Of a DNA stretch of 64,000 nucleotides, positions 17,642 to 25,964 are shown piece by piece; position 1 is the stretch's first letter, and each line of letters starts with the position of its first letter. The notes below the pieces were generated by a model that worked only from the letters and a program-made list of their open reading frames with translations, did not search any database and had not been told where the DNA came from. The position numbers and the translations under genes are program-made. Location of the stretch: assembly GCF_028714975.1 (NCBI RefSeq), contig NZ_JAQTLH010000004.1, positions 172,507-236,506 on the forward strand, read 5' to 3'. This DNA comes from Sulfurimonas sp. (lineage in GTDB: Bacteria; Campylobacterota; Campylobacteria; Campylobacterales; Sulfurimonadaceae).

Positions 17642-18394
17642 TTATAATATTCTAACTGAGTAGTTTGATTTTTTGAGTTCTTCTTTTATCATTTGCGGTG
17701 TGTATTGCGTAAAATGAAATATATATGCGGCGGCCAGTGCATCTGCGCCATTTTGCAATGCCTCAACCCCATCTTGCGGTTTTCCCATGCCTCCATTTAT
17801 GATAATTGGGATGTGAAGTGTATCTTTGAAGAGTTTTAGAAGTTCTATGTCATATCCAAGTGTTGTTCCTTCATGGTCAACTGAAGTGAGCAGAATCTCT
17901 CCTGCACCTTGTCTTTCATACTCTTTAGCCAACTCTATCGGGTCAATCTCAAGTAAGCCATCTTTTTTGTTAAATACTCTGTAGTTGCCGGCTACTTTTT
18001 TTATATCGATAGAGCAAACTACACACTGTGAGCCGAATATGGTTGCTATCTCTTTAATAAAAGCGGGATTTTTAATCGCTTCTGAATTTATGCAGACTTT
18101 ATCTGCACCCGCACCTAAGACGGTATAAACATCTTCTATGGTTTTTATACCGCCTCCGATAGTTAGAGGCATAAAACACTCATTTGCCATGTCTGTAATT
18201 ATCTCTGTGTTGATGGGCTCATTGTTGAGACTCGCATCAATGTCTAAAACTATAAGCTCATCAACATTTCTAGCGTTATAGATACGGACTGTGGCAGTTG
18301 GATGTCCTATAGTACGAAACGAACCAAACTGTATGCTCTTAACAAGCTGCCAATTTTTAAGTAAAACGCATGGGATGAGACGATGTTTTAACAT
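17642..18394 (-). CDS. hisF: HisF-like cyclase paralogue of the flagellar glycan locus
   Basis: A 250-residue TIM-barrel protein similar to imidazole glycerol phosphate synthase HisF, with [19 protein letters not shown] and PIIINGG phosphate-binding loops. The normal N-terminal IIPCLDV motif is LIPCVLL here: the catalytic Asp11 is Leu, while the second Asp (SIDIKK) is kept. That loss and the pseA-hisH neighbours indicate it does not serve histidine synthesis but, as in WbuZ/HisF2-type systems, channels ammonia from HisH for sugar amidination with PseA. It overlaps hisH by seven bases. Confidence 0.85.
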   Translation of the reverse strand: MLKHRLIPCVLLKNWQLVKSIQFGSFRTIGHPTATVRIYNARNVDELIVLDIDASLNNEPINTEIITDMANECFMPLTIGGGIKTIEDVYTVLGAGADKVCINSEAIKNPAFIKEIATIFGSQCVVCSIDIKKVAGNYRVFNKKDGLLEIDPIELAKEYERQGAGEILLTSVDHEGTTLGYDIELLKLFKDTLHIPIIINGGMGKPQDGVEALQNGADALAAAYIFHFTQYTPQMIKEELKKSNYSVRIL

Positions 18395-19017
18395 ATTGAT
18401 TCTTTTGTCATTTGTGCAAAATTTTTGATTATTTTAAGACCGTAAGTTTGGCTTTTTTCGGGGTGAAACTGAGTTGCAAAAATATTTTCTTTTTGTATGG
18501 CACAAGCAAACTCTATACCGTAATTAGAGTAGCCTATGACATGTTTTGGCGGTGTATCAAAATAGTAGGAGTGTACAAAATAGAAGTCGCTATGGTTTGG
18601 TATCTCTTTAAATAATGGAGATGGGTTGTTAAAATCAACACTATTCCATCCTACATGCGGTACTTTTAGAGGACCGTCTTTAAATCTTTTAACATCTGCT
18701 TCTATCCATCCAAGTCCGTTATGCTCTCCAAACTCATAACCTTTTTGAGCGATAAGTTGCATACCGAGGCAGATTCCAAGAAAAAGTTTTTTATGCTCTA
18801 ATATTTGAGTATTTAAAAGTTCTACTAATCCCAAACTGTTTAGATTTTGCATAGCATCGCCAAATGCTCCAACCCCAGGTAAAACAATATGCGATGCCTC
18901 TTTTATAATTGAGTGTTCATTTGTGATTGTTGCACTAAAACCAACTTTTTCAAAAGCTTTTTGCACTGAACGCAAGTTCCCCATGCCATAATCTATAATG
19001 ATGATATTAGCGGACAA
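18388..19017 (-). CDS. hisH: HisH-like glutamine amidotransferase of the glycan locus
   Basis: A class I glutaminase of 209 residues with the nucleophile Cys83 in LGICLGMQL and the His/Glu of the triad in QFHPEKS, so it should release ammonia from glutamine. HVGWNSV and FYFVHSYYF match HisH. It overlaps pseA by 11 bases and hisF by seven. By analogy with Campylobacter hisH/pseA and Pseudomonas WbpG-HisH2-HisF2, it supplies ammonia to turn an N-acetyl group into an acetamidino group. The canonical histidine genes would be elsewhere. Confidence 0.87.
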   Translation of the reverse strand: MSANIIIIDYGMGNLRSVQKAFEKVGFSATITNEHSIIKEASHIVLPGVGAFGDAMQNLNSLGLVELLNTQILEHKKLFLGICLGMQLIAQKGYEFGEHNGLGWIEADVKRFKDGPLKVPHVGWNSVDFNNPSPLFKEIPNHSDFYFVHSYYFDTPPKHVIGYSNYGIEFACAIQKENIFATQFHPEKSQTYGLKIIKNFAQMTKESIC

Positions 19018-20143
19018 TATATTCCTCTTTTCGCACTAGCGAACCATCTATATCCTTGAGAAACTTTCCGTTTGCATCTCTTTGAAAAATTTTTTTGTTA
19101 GTAAATGAGTCAACTATAACATCAAACTCTTCACGCGAAAAACCGGTATATTTTAAAAATTCATTTAAGGCTTTCATTGGTGGAATTCCATCATATTTGT
19201 TGACTAATCTCACTGCCTCTTCGCGTGAGATATAGCCAAGTCTTACATCAAGACAGGCATTGTCAGATGCTCTGCCAAAACCGTATTTGACATATTTTAG
19301 GTAGTCATGCACATGGTTGCTATAACAATCAAGATTTTCAAAATTTTCATATGTTGTTTCAATTCTGGAGTCTGAAGTGCTAAAACCATATTTTTTGGAA
19401 GTTTCGAGTATTTTTCTAAGATCCCATTTGAAGTAGTAACCAAGAAAAAGTCCGCTTAGTCCAACGCGGTGAACTTCTTCATCTTCCGGATAGAGGTAGA
19501 GTGCTAAATCTCTCTCTTGTATGCCGTCAACGCCTATCATGTCGGTTGCTCTATTTCCAAGAAGTCCGCCAAACTCCTCAAGCCATTTTCTATCAAGATA
19601 TGGATTGTTTTTACTTGCAGCAGGACCGCCATACTCTATCTCAGAACTCTCACCCCAGATAAGCAGCGGTATGTTGAAGTTAACTGCGATATGAGCAGGC
19701 GTTGTAAAGATTCCAAGATGGTTTGGCCATTCACAATCCCCAACTCTTAGAGTTGCCTCTTTTATCATTGATTTGTAAACTTTCGGATTTCGTTTTATAT
19801 GGATTAGATCTACTCCGAGATTATTTAGATTTGCAAGGTTTCGACGACCCACTTCTGTTGGAATAGTCGGCTCAAAACAGACACAAAGCGGATTTAGACC
19901 TAGTTCCAACATTGTTATGACTTGAAATGTAGAGTCCTTGCCGCCGCTAACTCCTATTATGCAGTCATAGTGTTTGTTTTTTTTATGTTTTCTAATGAGT
20001 TCTAAAAACTCTTTTTTTCTCTCATCCCAATTTATCTCAAAATCTTTAGCTTCTTGTGAGCGACATGCATCACATACCCCATCTTCATTAAAATGTAAAT
20101 CCGGTTTGGTATCAGGCATTACACATTTTGTACAAAATTTCAT
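19007..20143 (-). CDS. pseA: N-acetyl sugar amidotransferase (PseA/WbpG family)
   Basis: The 378-residue protein starts MKFCTKCVMPDTKP, with a four-Cys metal site (FCTKC...CDAC), followed by the ATP-pyrophosphatase loop IGVSGGKDSTFQ (about 73). PseA-type enzymes convert the acetamido group of pseudaminic or related sugars to acetamidino using ammonia from a HisH/HisF pair, both encoded just downstream. The ATG at 20143 forms an ATGA overlap with the preceding methyltransferase stop and gives the family N-terminus; an upstream start at 20200 adds 19 residues that do not belong. Confidence 0.9.
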   Translation of the reverse strand: MKFCTKCVMPDTKPDLHFNEDGVCDACRSQEAKDFEINWDERKKEFLELIRKHKKNKHYDCIIGVSGGKDSTFQVITMLELGLNPLCVCFEPTIPTEVGRRNLANLNNLGVDLIHIKRNPKVYKSMIKEATLRVGDCEWPNHLGIFTTPAHIAVNFNIPLLIWGESSEIEYGGPAASKNNPYLDRKWLEEFGGLLGNRATDMIGVDGIQERDLALYLYPEDEEVHRVGLSGLFLGYYFKWDLRKILETSKKYGFSTSDSRIETTYENFENLDCYSNHVHDYLKYVKYGFGRASDNACLDVRLGYISREEAVRLVNKYDGIPPMKALNEFLKYTGFSREEFDVIVDSFTNKKIFQRDANGKFLKDIDGSLVRKEEYIVR

Positions 20144-21096
20144 GATTTTTTCTTTAAAACAAGTTGCATTTTGTAGCCCATCTTTTGCCCGTGCAGCCAC
20201 TCTTCATCAAAACCAAAAATAGTTTTAGTATTGGTTGTATCCCCAAAATATGGGTCATCATAGTTGAGATAATTGTTCATAACTCCTATTTCAGAGATTA
20301 CCGTCTCAAAGGATTCTATGCTAAATCCACACTTGGAGACTAGTTTTTCGATAGCCTTGAATGAGTAGAGATTAACATGTTCTATACCATCAAACATATT
20401 GCATTTTTCTTGAAGCATTTTTGCGGCCAAAGAGTCTGCACTTGGAATTTGTAGAAAAATAACCCCATTTTCACTAAGTAAAGGTCTCATCTCATTTAGG
20501 TAGATTTCTCCATCTTTTAGGTGCTCAAATACATCCCATAGTGTTATAGCATCCATTTTTACGTCAAGTTTAATATTTGAGAGCAAGTTATTGTAAATAG
20601 TATGACCTTTAGATTTTGCGTATGCAGCTTCTTTTTCGTTTAACTCCACTCCAAATGTTTTGAAATCATTTTTTTTAGCAATATCTAAAAAACCACCGGC
20701 AGAACAGCCAATATCAAGAATATTTCCTTTTTCCGTTACTTTTTCAATTGCACGAAGTCCTTTGGAGTATAGCTTGGTATAAAATTCACTGTCGTTTGAA
20801 ACTATTTCACTCTGAAAATCATGATTATTGCGATAATGATTCTCTAAATGCTCATCTTTGAAAACCGGATTAAGATAAATCATTTTGCACTCTTGGCATT
20901 TTACATATCTTCCGCCGTCTTTAAAAAATAAAAACTGCTCATACTCTGTTTTGCATGTTGGGCAAGTTCTCTCTTCAAGGAGTTCTTCTTTAAAACCGTC
21001 TGTGTTTTTGCTAAGATAGATTTTTCGTTTTTCCATATTTGCGTGATGCATTTTTAATCGTTCTTGATGAATCTCTTTTGGTATTTTATTTTGCAT
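20140..21096 (-). CDS. Zinc-ribbon SAM-dependent methyltransferase
   Basis: The 318-residue protein has an N-terminal four-Cys ribbon (CPTCKTEY...CQECKMIYLNP, about 45-75) and a Methyltransf_23-type core with GNILDIGCSAGGFLD, TFGVELNEKE and LWDVFEHLKDGE. Such ribbon methyltransferases are common in surface-polysaccharide clusters and act on sugars or sugar precursors. It overlaps pseA by four bases and follows the acetyltransferase after 24 bases. It probably methylates the flagellar nonulosonic acid or another sugar of the same glycan, but the site is unknown. Confidence 0.85.
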   Translation of the reverse strand: MQNKIPKEIHQERLKMHHANMEKRKIYLSKNTDGFKEELLEERTCPTCKTEYEQFLFFKDGGRYVKCQECKMIYLNPVFKDEHLENHYRNNHDFQSEIVSNDSEFYTKLYSKGLRAIEKVTEKGNILDIGCSAGGFLDIAKKNDFKTFGVELNEKEAAYAKSKGHTIYNNLLSNIKLDVKMDAITLWDVFEHLKDGEIYLNEMRPLLSENGVIFLQIPSADSLAAKMLQEKCNMFDGIEHVNLYSFKAIEKLVSKCGFSIESFETVISEIGVMNNYLNYDDPYFGDTTNTKTIFGFDEEWLHGQKMGYKMQLVLKKKS

Positions 21097-21120
21097 AATT
21101 TCTCCTATGAATAGTTTTAT

Positions 21121-21675
21121 TTAAGATTTGTTGACGGTATTAAATTCGTTTTTTAAAATACTAAATCTAATCGTATCATGGTACTTGCCATTTTTATAAA
21201 CTTCATCTCTACAAACACCTTCTTGAATCATTCCAAGCGATATTGCCAAGTGTTTCATCGGTTCATTGTTTTGCATTGTACCACAATAAATTCTATGTAA
21301 GTTCATTGTGTTAAAACCATGGTTTAACATCATCAAAGAAGCCTCTTTTGAATAGCCTTTTCCAAGAAACTCTTTATTCCCTATCATTACGGAAAATTCT
21401 GCACTCAGATGCAAATATGAAATTGCGAAAATGGCAATATTTCCTATATGCTTATCGGTTTGTTTATCTATAATAGCTAACATAATTTTGTCTTTTTGCA
21501 AAGAGAGTTTAGAGATATATGCTTGAGCATCCTCTTTTGTATATGGAAAAACATGATGTTCACTATATTGACAAATAAATTCATCGTTTAACCAAAGAGG
21601 ATAGTCACCATCGCAATCTAACTGTGTTAAGCCTCTTAAATAAATATTTTTACCTACTAAAAACGGATTTTTCAT
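21121..21675 (-). CDS. GNAT-family N-acetyltransferase (RimL-like)
   Basis: A 184-residue GNAT protein that begins NIYLRGLTQLDCD. The acetyl-CoA loop is NKEFLGKGYSKEA (about 98-110), and the C-terminal half resembles RimJ/RimL enzymes (MNLHRIYCGTMQNNEPM). In this operon its substrate is probably the amino sugar made by the aminotransferase gene with which it shares an ATGA overlap. It is distinct from the PseH domain fused to PseG upstream, so this locus has two acetyltransferases. Confidence 0.83.
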   Translation of the reverse strand: MKNPFLVGKNIYLRGLTQLDCDGDYPLWLNDEFICQYSEHHVFPYTKEDAQAYISKLSLQKDKIMLAIIDKQTDKHIGNIAIFAISYLHLSAEFSVMIGNKEFLGKGYSKEASLMMLNHGFNTMNLHRIYCGTMQNNEPMKHLAISLGMIQEGVCRDEVYKNGKYHDTIRFSILKNEFNTVNKS

Positions 21676-22970
21676 AAAAGTTCTCCTCTATTTTCCCAAA
21701 CTTTAACAAAAGCTTTTACAACATCGTCCATATCCTCTTTTGTCATAGGCGGACGCATAAGTTCATGAGTAAATAGTTTATCAAAATGGAGGGATTCACA
21801 AACAGGGCAATCACCTTTTTGATAAGTTTGATTTGAGAGATTAAACGGATAGCCTTTTGAGCCAAAAGCGATTTTATGGGCAAAGACTGGTTGCAAATAT
21901 ATAGGTTTTACATAACCGCAGCCCATTAATACATCGCTGTCATCCCGCATAATAGTTCTTGGAAGCTCTGCTTTTACGGCCTCAATGAATCTATTTCTAT
22001 GGACTCCGATTTTTGTGCCATCAAGTTCAAGCGGATGAACATAAAACGAGTGTATGCAGTTTTCTCTGATTTTTGTTGTTTTTATGAACTCAAGCTTTTT
22101 TAACTCTTCGTTTAGGTAGGTTACATTTTTAATTCTTTGCGTCAGCAGGAAGGGAAATTTTTTAAGCTGTTCCCTTGCGATTGTCGCTTCTATCTCGGTC
22201 ATTCGGAAGTTAAAACCAATCATATTTACCAAATCATTCGGACTCTCAAAACCCTTGTTTGCTATGACTGACTCCGCATGGTTTCGTATGAGTTGGAGTT
22301 TGTCTGCTAGTTTATCATCGTCTGTAACTATGATACCGCCTTCTCCTGAGTGGATATGTTTGTGGTAGTTTAGCGAGTATATGCCTATATCGCCCAGCGT
22401 TCCCGCAAATTTATTTCCATATTTTGCCCCCGGTGCCTGAGCGGCATCTTCTATAACTTTTAGGTTATATTTTTTTGCGATAGCATTGATGGCATCGGCA
22501 TCATAAGGTTGTCCAAAGATATCCACTACGATGATGGCTTTTGTGCGAGGGGTGATTTTTGCCTCTACGCTTTTTGGGTCTAGACAGTAGGTATCCTCTT
22601 CAACGTCGGCAAATACCGGAATACCGCCATAAAAAAGAGGCGCGATAGCCGAAGCGGACATTGTATATGGACTGACTATAACTTCATCGCCTGCCTCTAT
22701 GCCGCATGCACCGACGGCACAGATAAGTCCTGAAGTAGCAGAGTTTACGCTTATGGCATGCTTTGCGCCAAAATATTCTGCCCACTCTTTTTCTAAACTT
22801 TTAACTTCATCTCCGCCGTAAAAATCACTATGCCAAGCACCCAGATATGTTGAGAGTTTGCCGCTTCTTAAAACCCTTAAAACCGCTTCTTCTTCCTCTT
22901 TGCCTATGTTGTTGTAAGCCGGAAACGGCTTAATCCTAAGCTTTTTACCGCCGTTGATAGCTAGTTTCAT
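21672..22970 (-). CDS. DegT/DnrJ/EryC1-family sugar aminotransferase
   Basis: A PLP-dependent aminotransferase of 432 residues. VNSATSGL (phosphate site), VIEDAAQAPGA (Asp to the pyridine nitrogen) and YHKHIHSGEGG with Lys204 forming the Schiff base are all present. The C-terminal CPVCESLH motif is typical of the family. It is a second aminotransferase besides PseC and has ATGA overlaps with the dehydrogenase before it and the acetyltransferase after it. Together they look like an oxidise-aminate-acetylate route for an extra amino sugar. Confidence 0.87.
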   Translation of the reverse strand: MKLAINGGKKLRIKPFPAYNNIGKEEEEAVLRVLRSGKLSTYLGAWHSDFYGGDEVKSLEKEWAEYFGAKHAISVNSATSGLICAVGACGIEAGDEVIVSPYTMSASAIAPLFYGGIPVFADVEEDTYCLDPKSVEAKITPRTKAIIVVDIFGQPYDADAINAIAKKYNLKVIEDAAQAPGAKYGNKFAGTLGDIGIYSLNYHKHIHSGEGGIIVTDDDKLADKLQLIRNHAESVIANKGFESPNDLVNMIGFNFRMTEIEATIAREQLKKFPFLLTQRIKNVTYLNEELKKLEFIKTTKIRENCIHSFYVHPLELDGTKIGVHRNRFIEAVKAELPRTIMRDDSDVLMGCGYVKPIYLQPVFAHKIAFGSKGYPFNLSNQTYQKGDCPVCESLHFDKLFTHELMRPPMTKEDMDDVVKAFVKVWENRGELL

Positions 22971-23917
22971 AATGCTCCTTGAAGTAAATTTTCTCTTATT
23001 TTTAGTAGTTTAGCGCTTAACTTCAGATGAGATTCCATCTGCTCTTTAGAGTTCTTCTTTAGTAAAAAATTTAGGCTGTTTTTTGCGTAATATTGCAGAG
23101 TGTTAGGGTATTCTTTATAGAGAATAAGTTCTTTTGTACCATTTATTTTTTTAGACTCTTTCGCTTTATAAACTTTTATTTCAAATCCTGATTTATGGAT
23201 TTTTATAACGCCTCTTTGGCAGATTATTTCCATCTCAAAAAGAGAAAATTCACTACCGTCGAAGTTTGTTAAAACACCGTCTGCCGTTTTGGTCTGTATC
23301 CAAAAAGAGCCGTAAGCATCGCCCTCCAAGATAGTTGCATTCATCGCTTTAAAATCCGTAATCTCTCCAAAAAGATGCTCAACAAGGCTAAGTACATGTG
23401 AGCCGTTGTGATAAAGCCCTTTATTTACTCTTGAGCTAAACTGTAAAACTTTTCCTAGTTTTTCTTTTAATATCAGCTCTTTTACTCTGTTTATAGATGG
23501 GTCAAAACAGCGTATGAAATTAATAAGCAGATTCGGATTTTTCTCATGTATAAGGCTATATATTTTGTAATACTCATCAAGGTTAGAGACAAAAGGTTTT
23601 TCACAGATGATATGTTTTATTTTTGTATTTGTAAGAATTTCTTGCAAAATTTCATAGTGTGAGGCCGTATTTGCGGCAATTACAACTATATCTATTTTTT
23701 CATTTTGAAGCATTTCGTTTACGCTTAGATATGCATGAATATCTCTTCCCCAAATATTACGAAACTTCTCTAAATTATCTCTGTTTGTATCGCAGCATGC
23801 TATGAGTTTTGTTTTTTTTGAATCTAAAAATGCATGGGCGTGAGTTAAAATGGCATCCGAAGAAGGAGTATCATAAAATCCGCCGATATTTCCGCACCCG
23901 ATTACTGCAGCATTCAT
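22967..23917 (-). CDS. Gfo/Idh/MocA-family sugar oxidoreductase
   Basis: The 316-residue protein begins with the NAD(P)-binding motif VIGCGNIGGFYD, followed by VVIAANTASHYEIL and the family signature CEKPF (about 100). Members oxidise sugar hydroxyls to ketones, such as WlbA/WbpB acting on UDP-sugars before transamination. It is joined by four-base overlaps to the gene before it and to the aminotransferase after it, which supports sequential oxidation and transamination. The substrate is not established. Confidence 0.86.
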   Translation of the reverse strand: MNAAVIGCGNIGGFYDTPSSDAILTHAHAFLDSKKTKLIACCDTNRDNLEKFRNIWGRDIHAYLSVNEMLQNEKIDIVVIAANTASHYEILQEILTNTKIKHIICEKPFVSNLDEYYKIYSLIHEKNPNLLINFIRCFDPSINRVKELILKEKLGKVLQFSSRVNKGLYHNGSHVLSLVEHLFGEITDFKAMNATILEGDAYGSFWIQTKTADGVLTNFDGSEFSLFEMEIICQRGVIKIHKSGFEIKVYKAKESKKINGTKELILYKEYPNTLQYYAKNSLNFLLKKNSKEQMESHLKLSAKLLKIRENLLQGAL

Positions 23918-24930
23918 TTTTTCTCATTTGCTATTTTTTTAACCATACTAGCAAAATCAATTCCAAAAGATTTTATCTCTTTTAGAGAATTTTTTGTTTT
24001 AAAATCGGCAAGTTTTAGATTTTCAAAAGTTGTGATTTTGTTCTGTTTAAAAATCGGCACGACACACTCTCTTTTTAAAGACGGCATAAATGAGATAGAG
24101 AGTTTTCCAATAGCCATCGCCTCAAAAAGCACAAAACCATCGATTCCTATAATGATTTTGTTTTTGCAAAGCGACTCAATCAGCGGAGTTTCATACGGAT
24201 TTTCAATCTCTATGTTGAGGTTAGGATATTTTTGTATAAGATAGTCGTATTTTTGCGTTTCATCGGATGGATGAAGCCTTATTGTTAGGTGAGAAGTTGA
24301 AAAATTATCCATATTTTTGCATATCTCTTCACATACCCTAAACTCATCAAATCCCCAATAATTTTCATCCCCAAATGTCGTATAAGCAACTTTTTTTGTA
24401 GGCTCGCTGATAAAAAGCAGAGAGTTTCGCTCCTCTATTTTGCCCATTTCAAATATCTTTATATCATCCAAGAGATTGTCAAATCTAAGTTTTATGATAT
24501 TTGAAAACCCGAGGTCTTTAGCCATTTCATACCCATACTCATCATTTAGAGTTGTAAAATCAGCTAAATTTTCTTTCCAAAATTCTTGCGGATATCCAAA
24601 TCTTTCTCTATAGTTTACCCAATGTTCCAAAAATGCAATGGAAGGAATATGGAGCGCTTTAGCTATTTTTATAAACTCTAAGTGTGTTTTGTTTTGCCAG
24701 CTTGTTCCCACCAGCACAATATCTGCGGAGATTTTTTTTAGCTTATCTGTAATGTTGCTATTTTCATCAATTTCTATAATAGGAAGTTTGGCGTTTTGAA
24801 AAATCTTAAACGCAGGGGAATTTTTGTATACAAAAAAATACCATACATACTCTTTTTCATACTTTTTTACGATAGAGAGAAGATTGTTGCTCGGACCGCT
24901 GTCATTAAAAAAAGATGCAATTTTTAGCAT
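23914..24930 (-). CDS. Putative GT-B-like glycosyltransferase of the flagellar glycan locus
   Basis: I do not recognise a named family for this 338-residue protein. It begins with IASFFNDSGPSNNLL, has an N-terminal domain with ADIVLVGTSWQNKTH, and a C-terminal domain with LTIRLHPSD, then IIIGIDGFVLFEAMAIGK. That last motif resembles the donor-binding GxxxxxEAmaxGkP stretch of GT-B enzymes and of UDP-GlcNAc 2-epimerase-like proteins. No membrane segment is seen. It overlaps pseI by one base. A role in transferring or activating the sugar is inferred from fold and position only. Confidence 0.6.
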   Translation of the reverse strand: MLKIASFFNDSGPSNNLLSIVKKYEKEYVWYFFVYKNSPAFKIFQNAKLPIIEIDENSNITDKLKKISADIVLVGTSWQNKTHLEFIKIAKALHIPSIAFLEHWVNYRERFGYPQEFWKENLADFTTLNDEYGYEMAKDLGFSNIIKLRFDNLLDDIKIFEMGKIEERNSLLFISEPTKKVAYTTFGDENYWGFDEFRVCEEICKNMDNFSTSHLTIRLHPSDETQKYDYLIQKYPNLNIEIENPYETPLIESLCKNKIIIGIDGFVLFEAMAIGKLSISFMPSLKRECVVPIFKQNKITTFENLKLADFKTKNSLKEIKSFGIDFASMVKKIANEKK

Positions 24931-25964
24931 TAAAAACTCTCTTTTTTAAATCTTTCGCCAAACTCATAATCTTTATCCGCCGCCTTTCCTAAAATATCTT
25001 TTAAATGTTTTGGGTGGGCGCCATATCCGGGACGCACACTTCGAATGTTCGTTTCTGTAAAGATTTCACCTTTTTTTATATCTTTTGCTACATAAAGGCT
25101 TCGTGAAAATTGACGGCTTTTTTGCTTCTTAGGCGTCATACTATAGTCAACTTTTCCCAAAAGTTTTTCTGTACTCCTTATTGCCTGTACCATCTCGCTA
25201 AACTCTTCTTTATCTAGTGAAAAATCGGCATCGGCTCCGCCTATACTTTTATCAAGGATTAAGTGTTTTTCTATCACTTTTGCTCCAAGAGTAACTGCAA
25301 CTACGGGTGCAATAAACCCAAGAGTATGGTCGGAAAAACCGCTTATCACCCCAAAAGTTTGTGCTAAATTTGGGATGGTTAAAAGGTTTGCATCTTCAAG
25401 CGGTGCAGGGTAGGCACTTGTGCAGTGAAGGAGTATAATGTCGTTATTACCTTCATTTTTGCATATTTCAACTACTGCTTGAATCTCATCGATGGTTGCA
25501 ATCCCTGTTGAAATAATGATGGGTCTGCCCTTGCTCGCCGCAAAGCGAACAAGTTCATAATCGGTTATCTCAAAAGAGGCGATTTTATATGCAGATGGGC
25601 TGAACTGCTCTAAAAAATCAACTGCACTCTTATCAAAAGGAGTTGAAAATATATCGATTCCAATCTCTTTTGAATAAGCAAAAAGCTCTTTATGCCACTC
25701 CCATGGAGTATATGCTTCTTTGTATAAATCATATAGTTTTTTACCGTCCCAAAGCGTACCGCCTTTGATGATAAAATCATCTTTGTTGCAGTTAAGTGTT
25801 AGTGTATCTGCCGTATATGTTTGAAGCTTTATAGCGTTTGCGCCTATCTCTTTAGCCGCTTTTATCGTATCAAGAGCGTTTTGCAAACTTCCGTTATGAT
25901 TTGCAGAGAGTTCGGCAATGATATATGTGCCGTCTTTTTGTAAGTTAAAATTTCCTATCTTCAT
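24930..25964 (-). CDS. pseI: Pseudaminic acid synthase
   Basis: PseI condenses 6-deoxy-AltdiNAc with phosphoenolpyruvate to make pseudaminic acid. The 344-residue protein has the NeuB-type barrel (IIAELSANHNGS, IKLQTYTADT, YKIASFEITD, ISTGIA, LLHCTSAYPAP, FSDHTLG, VIEKHL) and a C-terminal SAF/antifreeze-like domain (SRSLYVAKDIKKGE...). The pattern fits PseI better than NeuB or LegI given the neighbours pseB, pseC, pseF and pseG. It overlaps the pseGH gene by 20 bases, which implies coupled translation. Confidence 0.93.
   Translation of the reverse strand: MKIGNFNLQKDGTYIIAELSANHNGSLQNALDTIKAAKEIGANAIKLQTYTADTLTLNCNKDDFIIKGGTLWDGKKLYDLYKEAYTPWEWHKELFAYSKEIGIDIFSTPFDKSAVDFLEQFSPSAYKIASFEITDYELVRFAASKGRPIIISTGIATIDEIQAVVEICKNEGNNDIILLHCTSAYPAPLEDANLLTIPNLAQTFGVISGFSDHTLGFIAPVVAVTLGAKVIEKHLILDKSIGGADADFSLDKEEFSEMVQAIRSTEKLLGKVDYSMTPKKQKSRQFSRSLYVAKDIKKGEIFTETNIRSVRPGYGAHPKHLKDILGKAADKDYEFGERFKKESF

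Noticed and set aside
17642..19017. hisH/hisF as part of a histidine operon
   Set aside because: No other his genes are present, the HisF Asp11 is lost, and the neighbours are pseA and maf.
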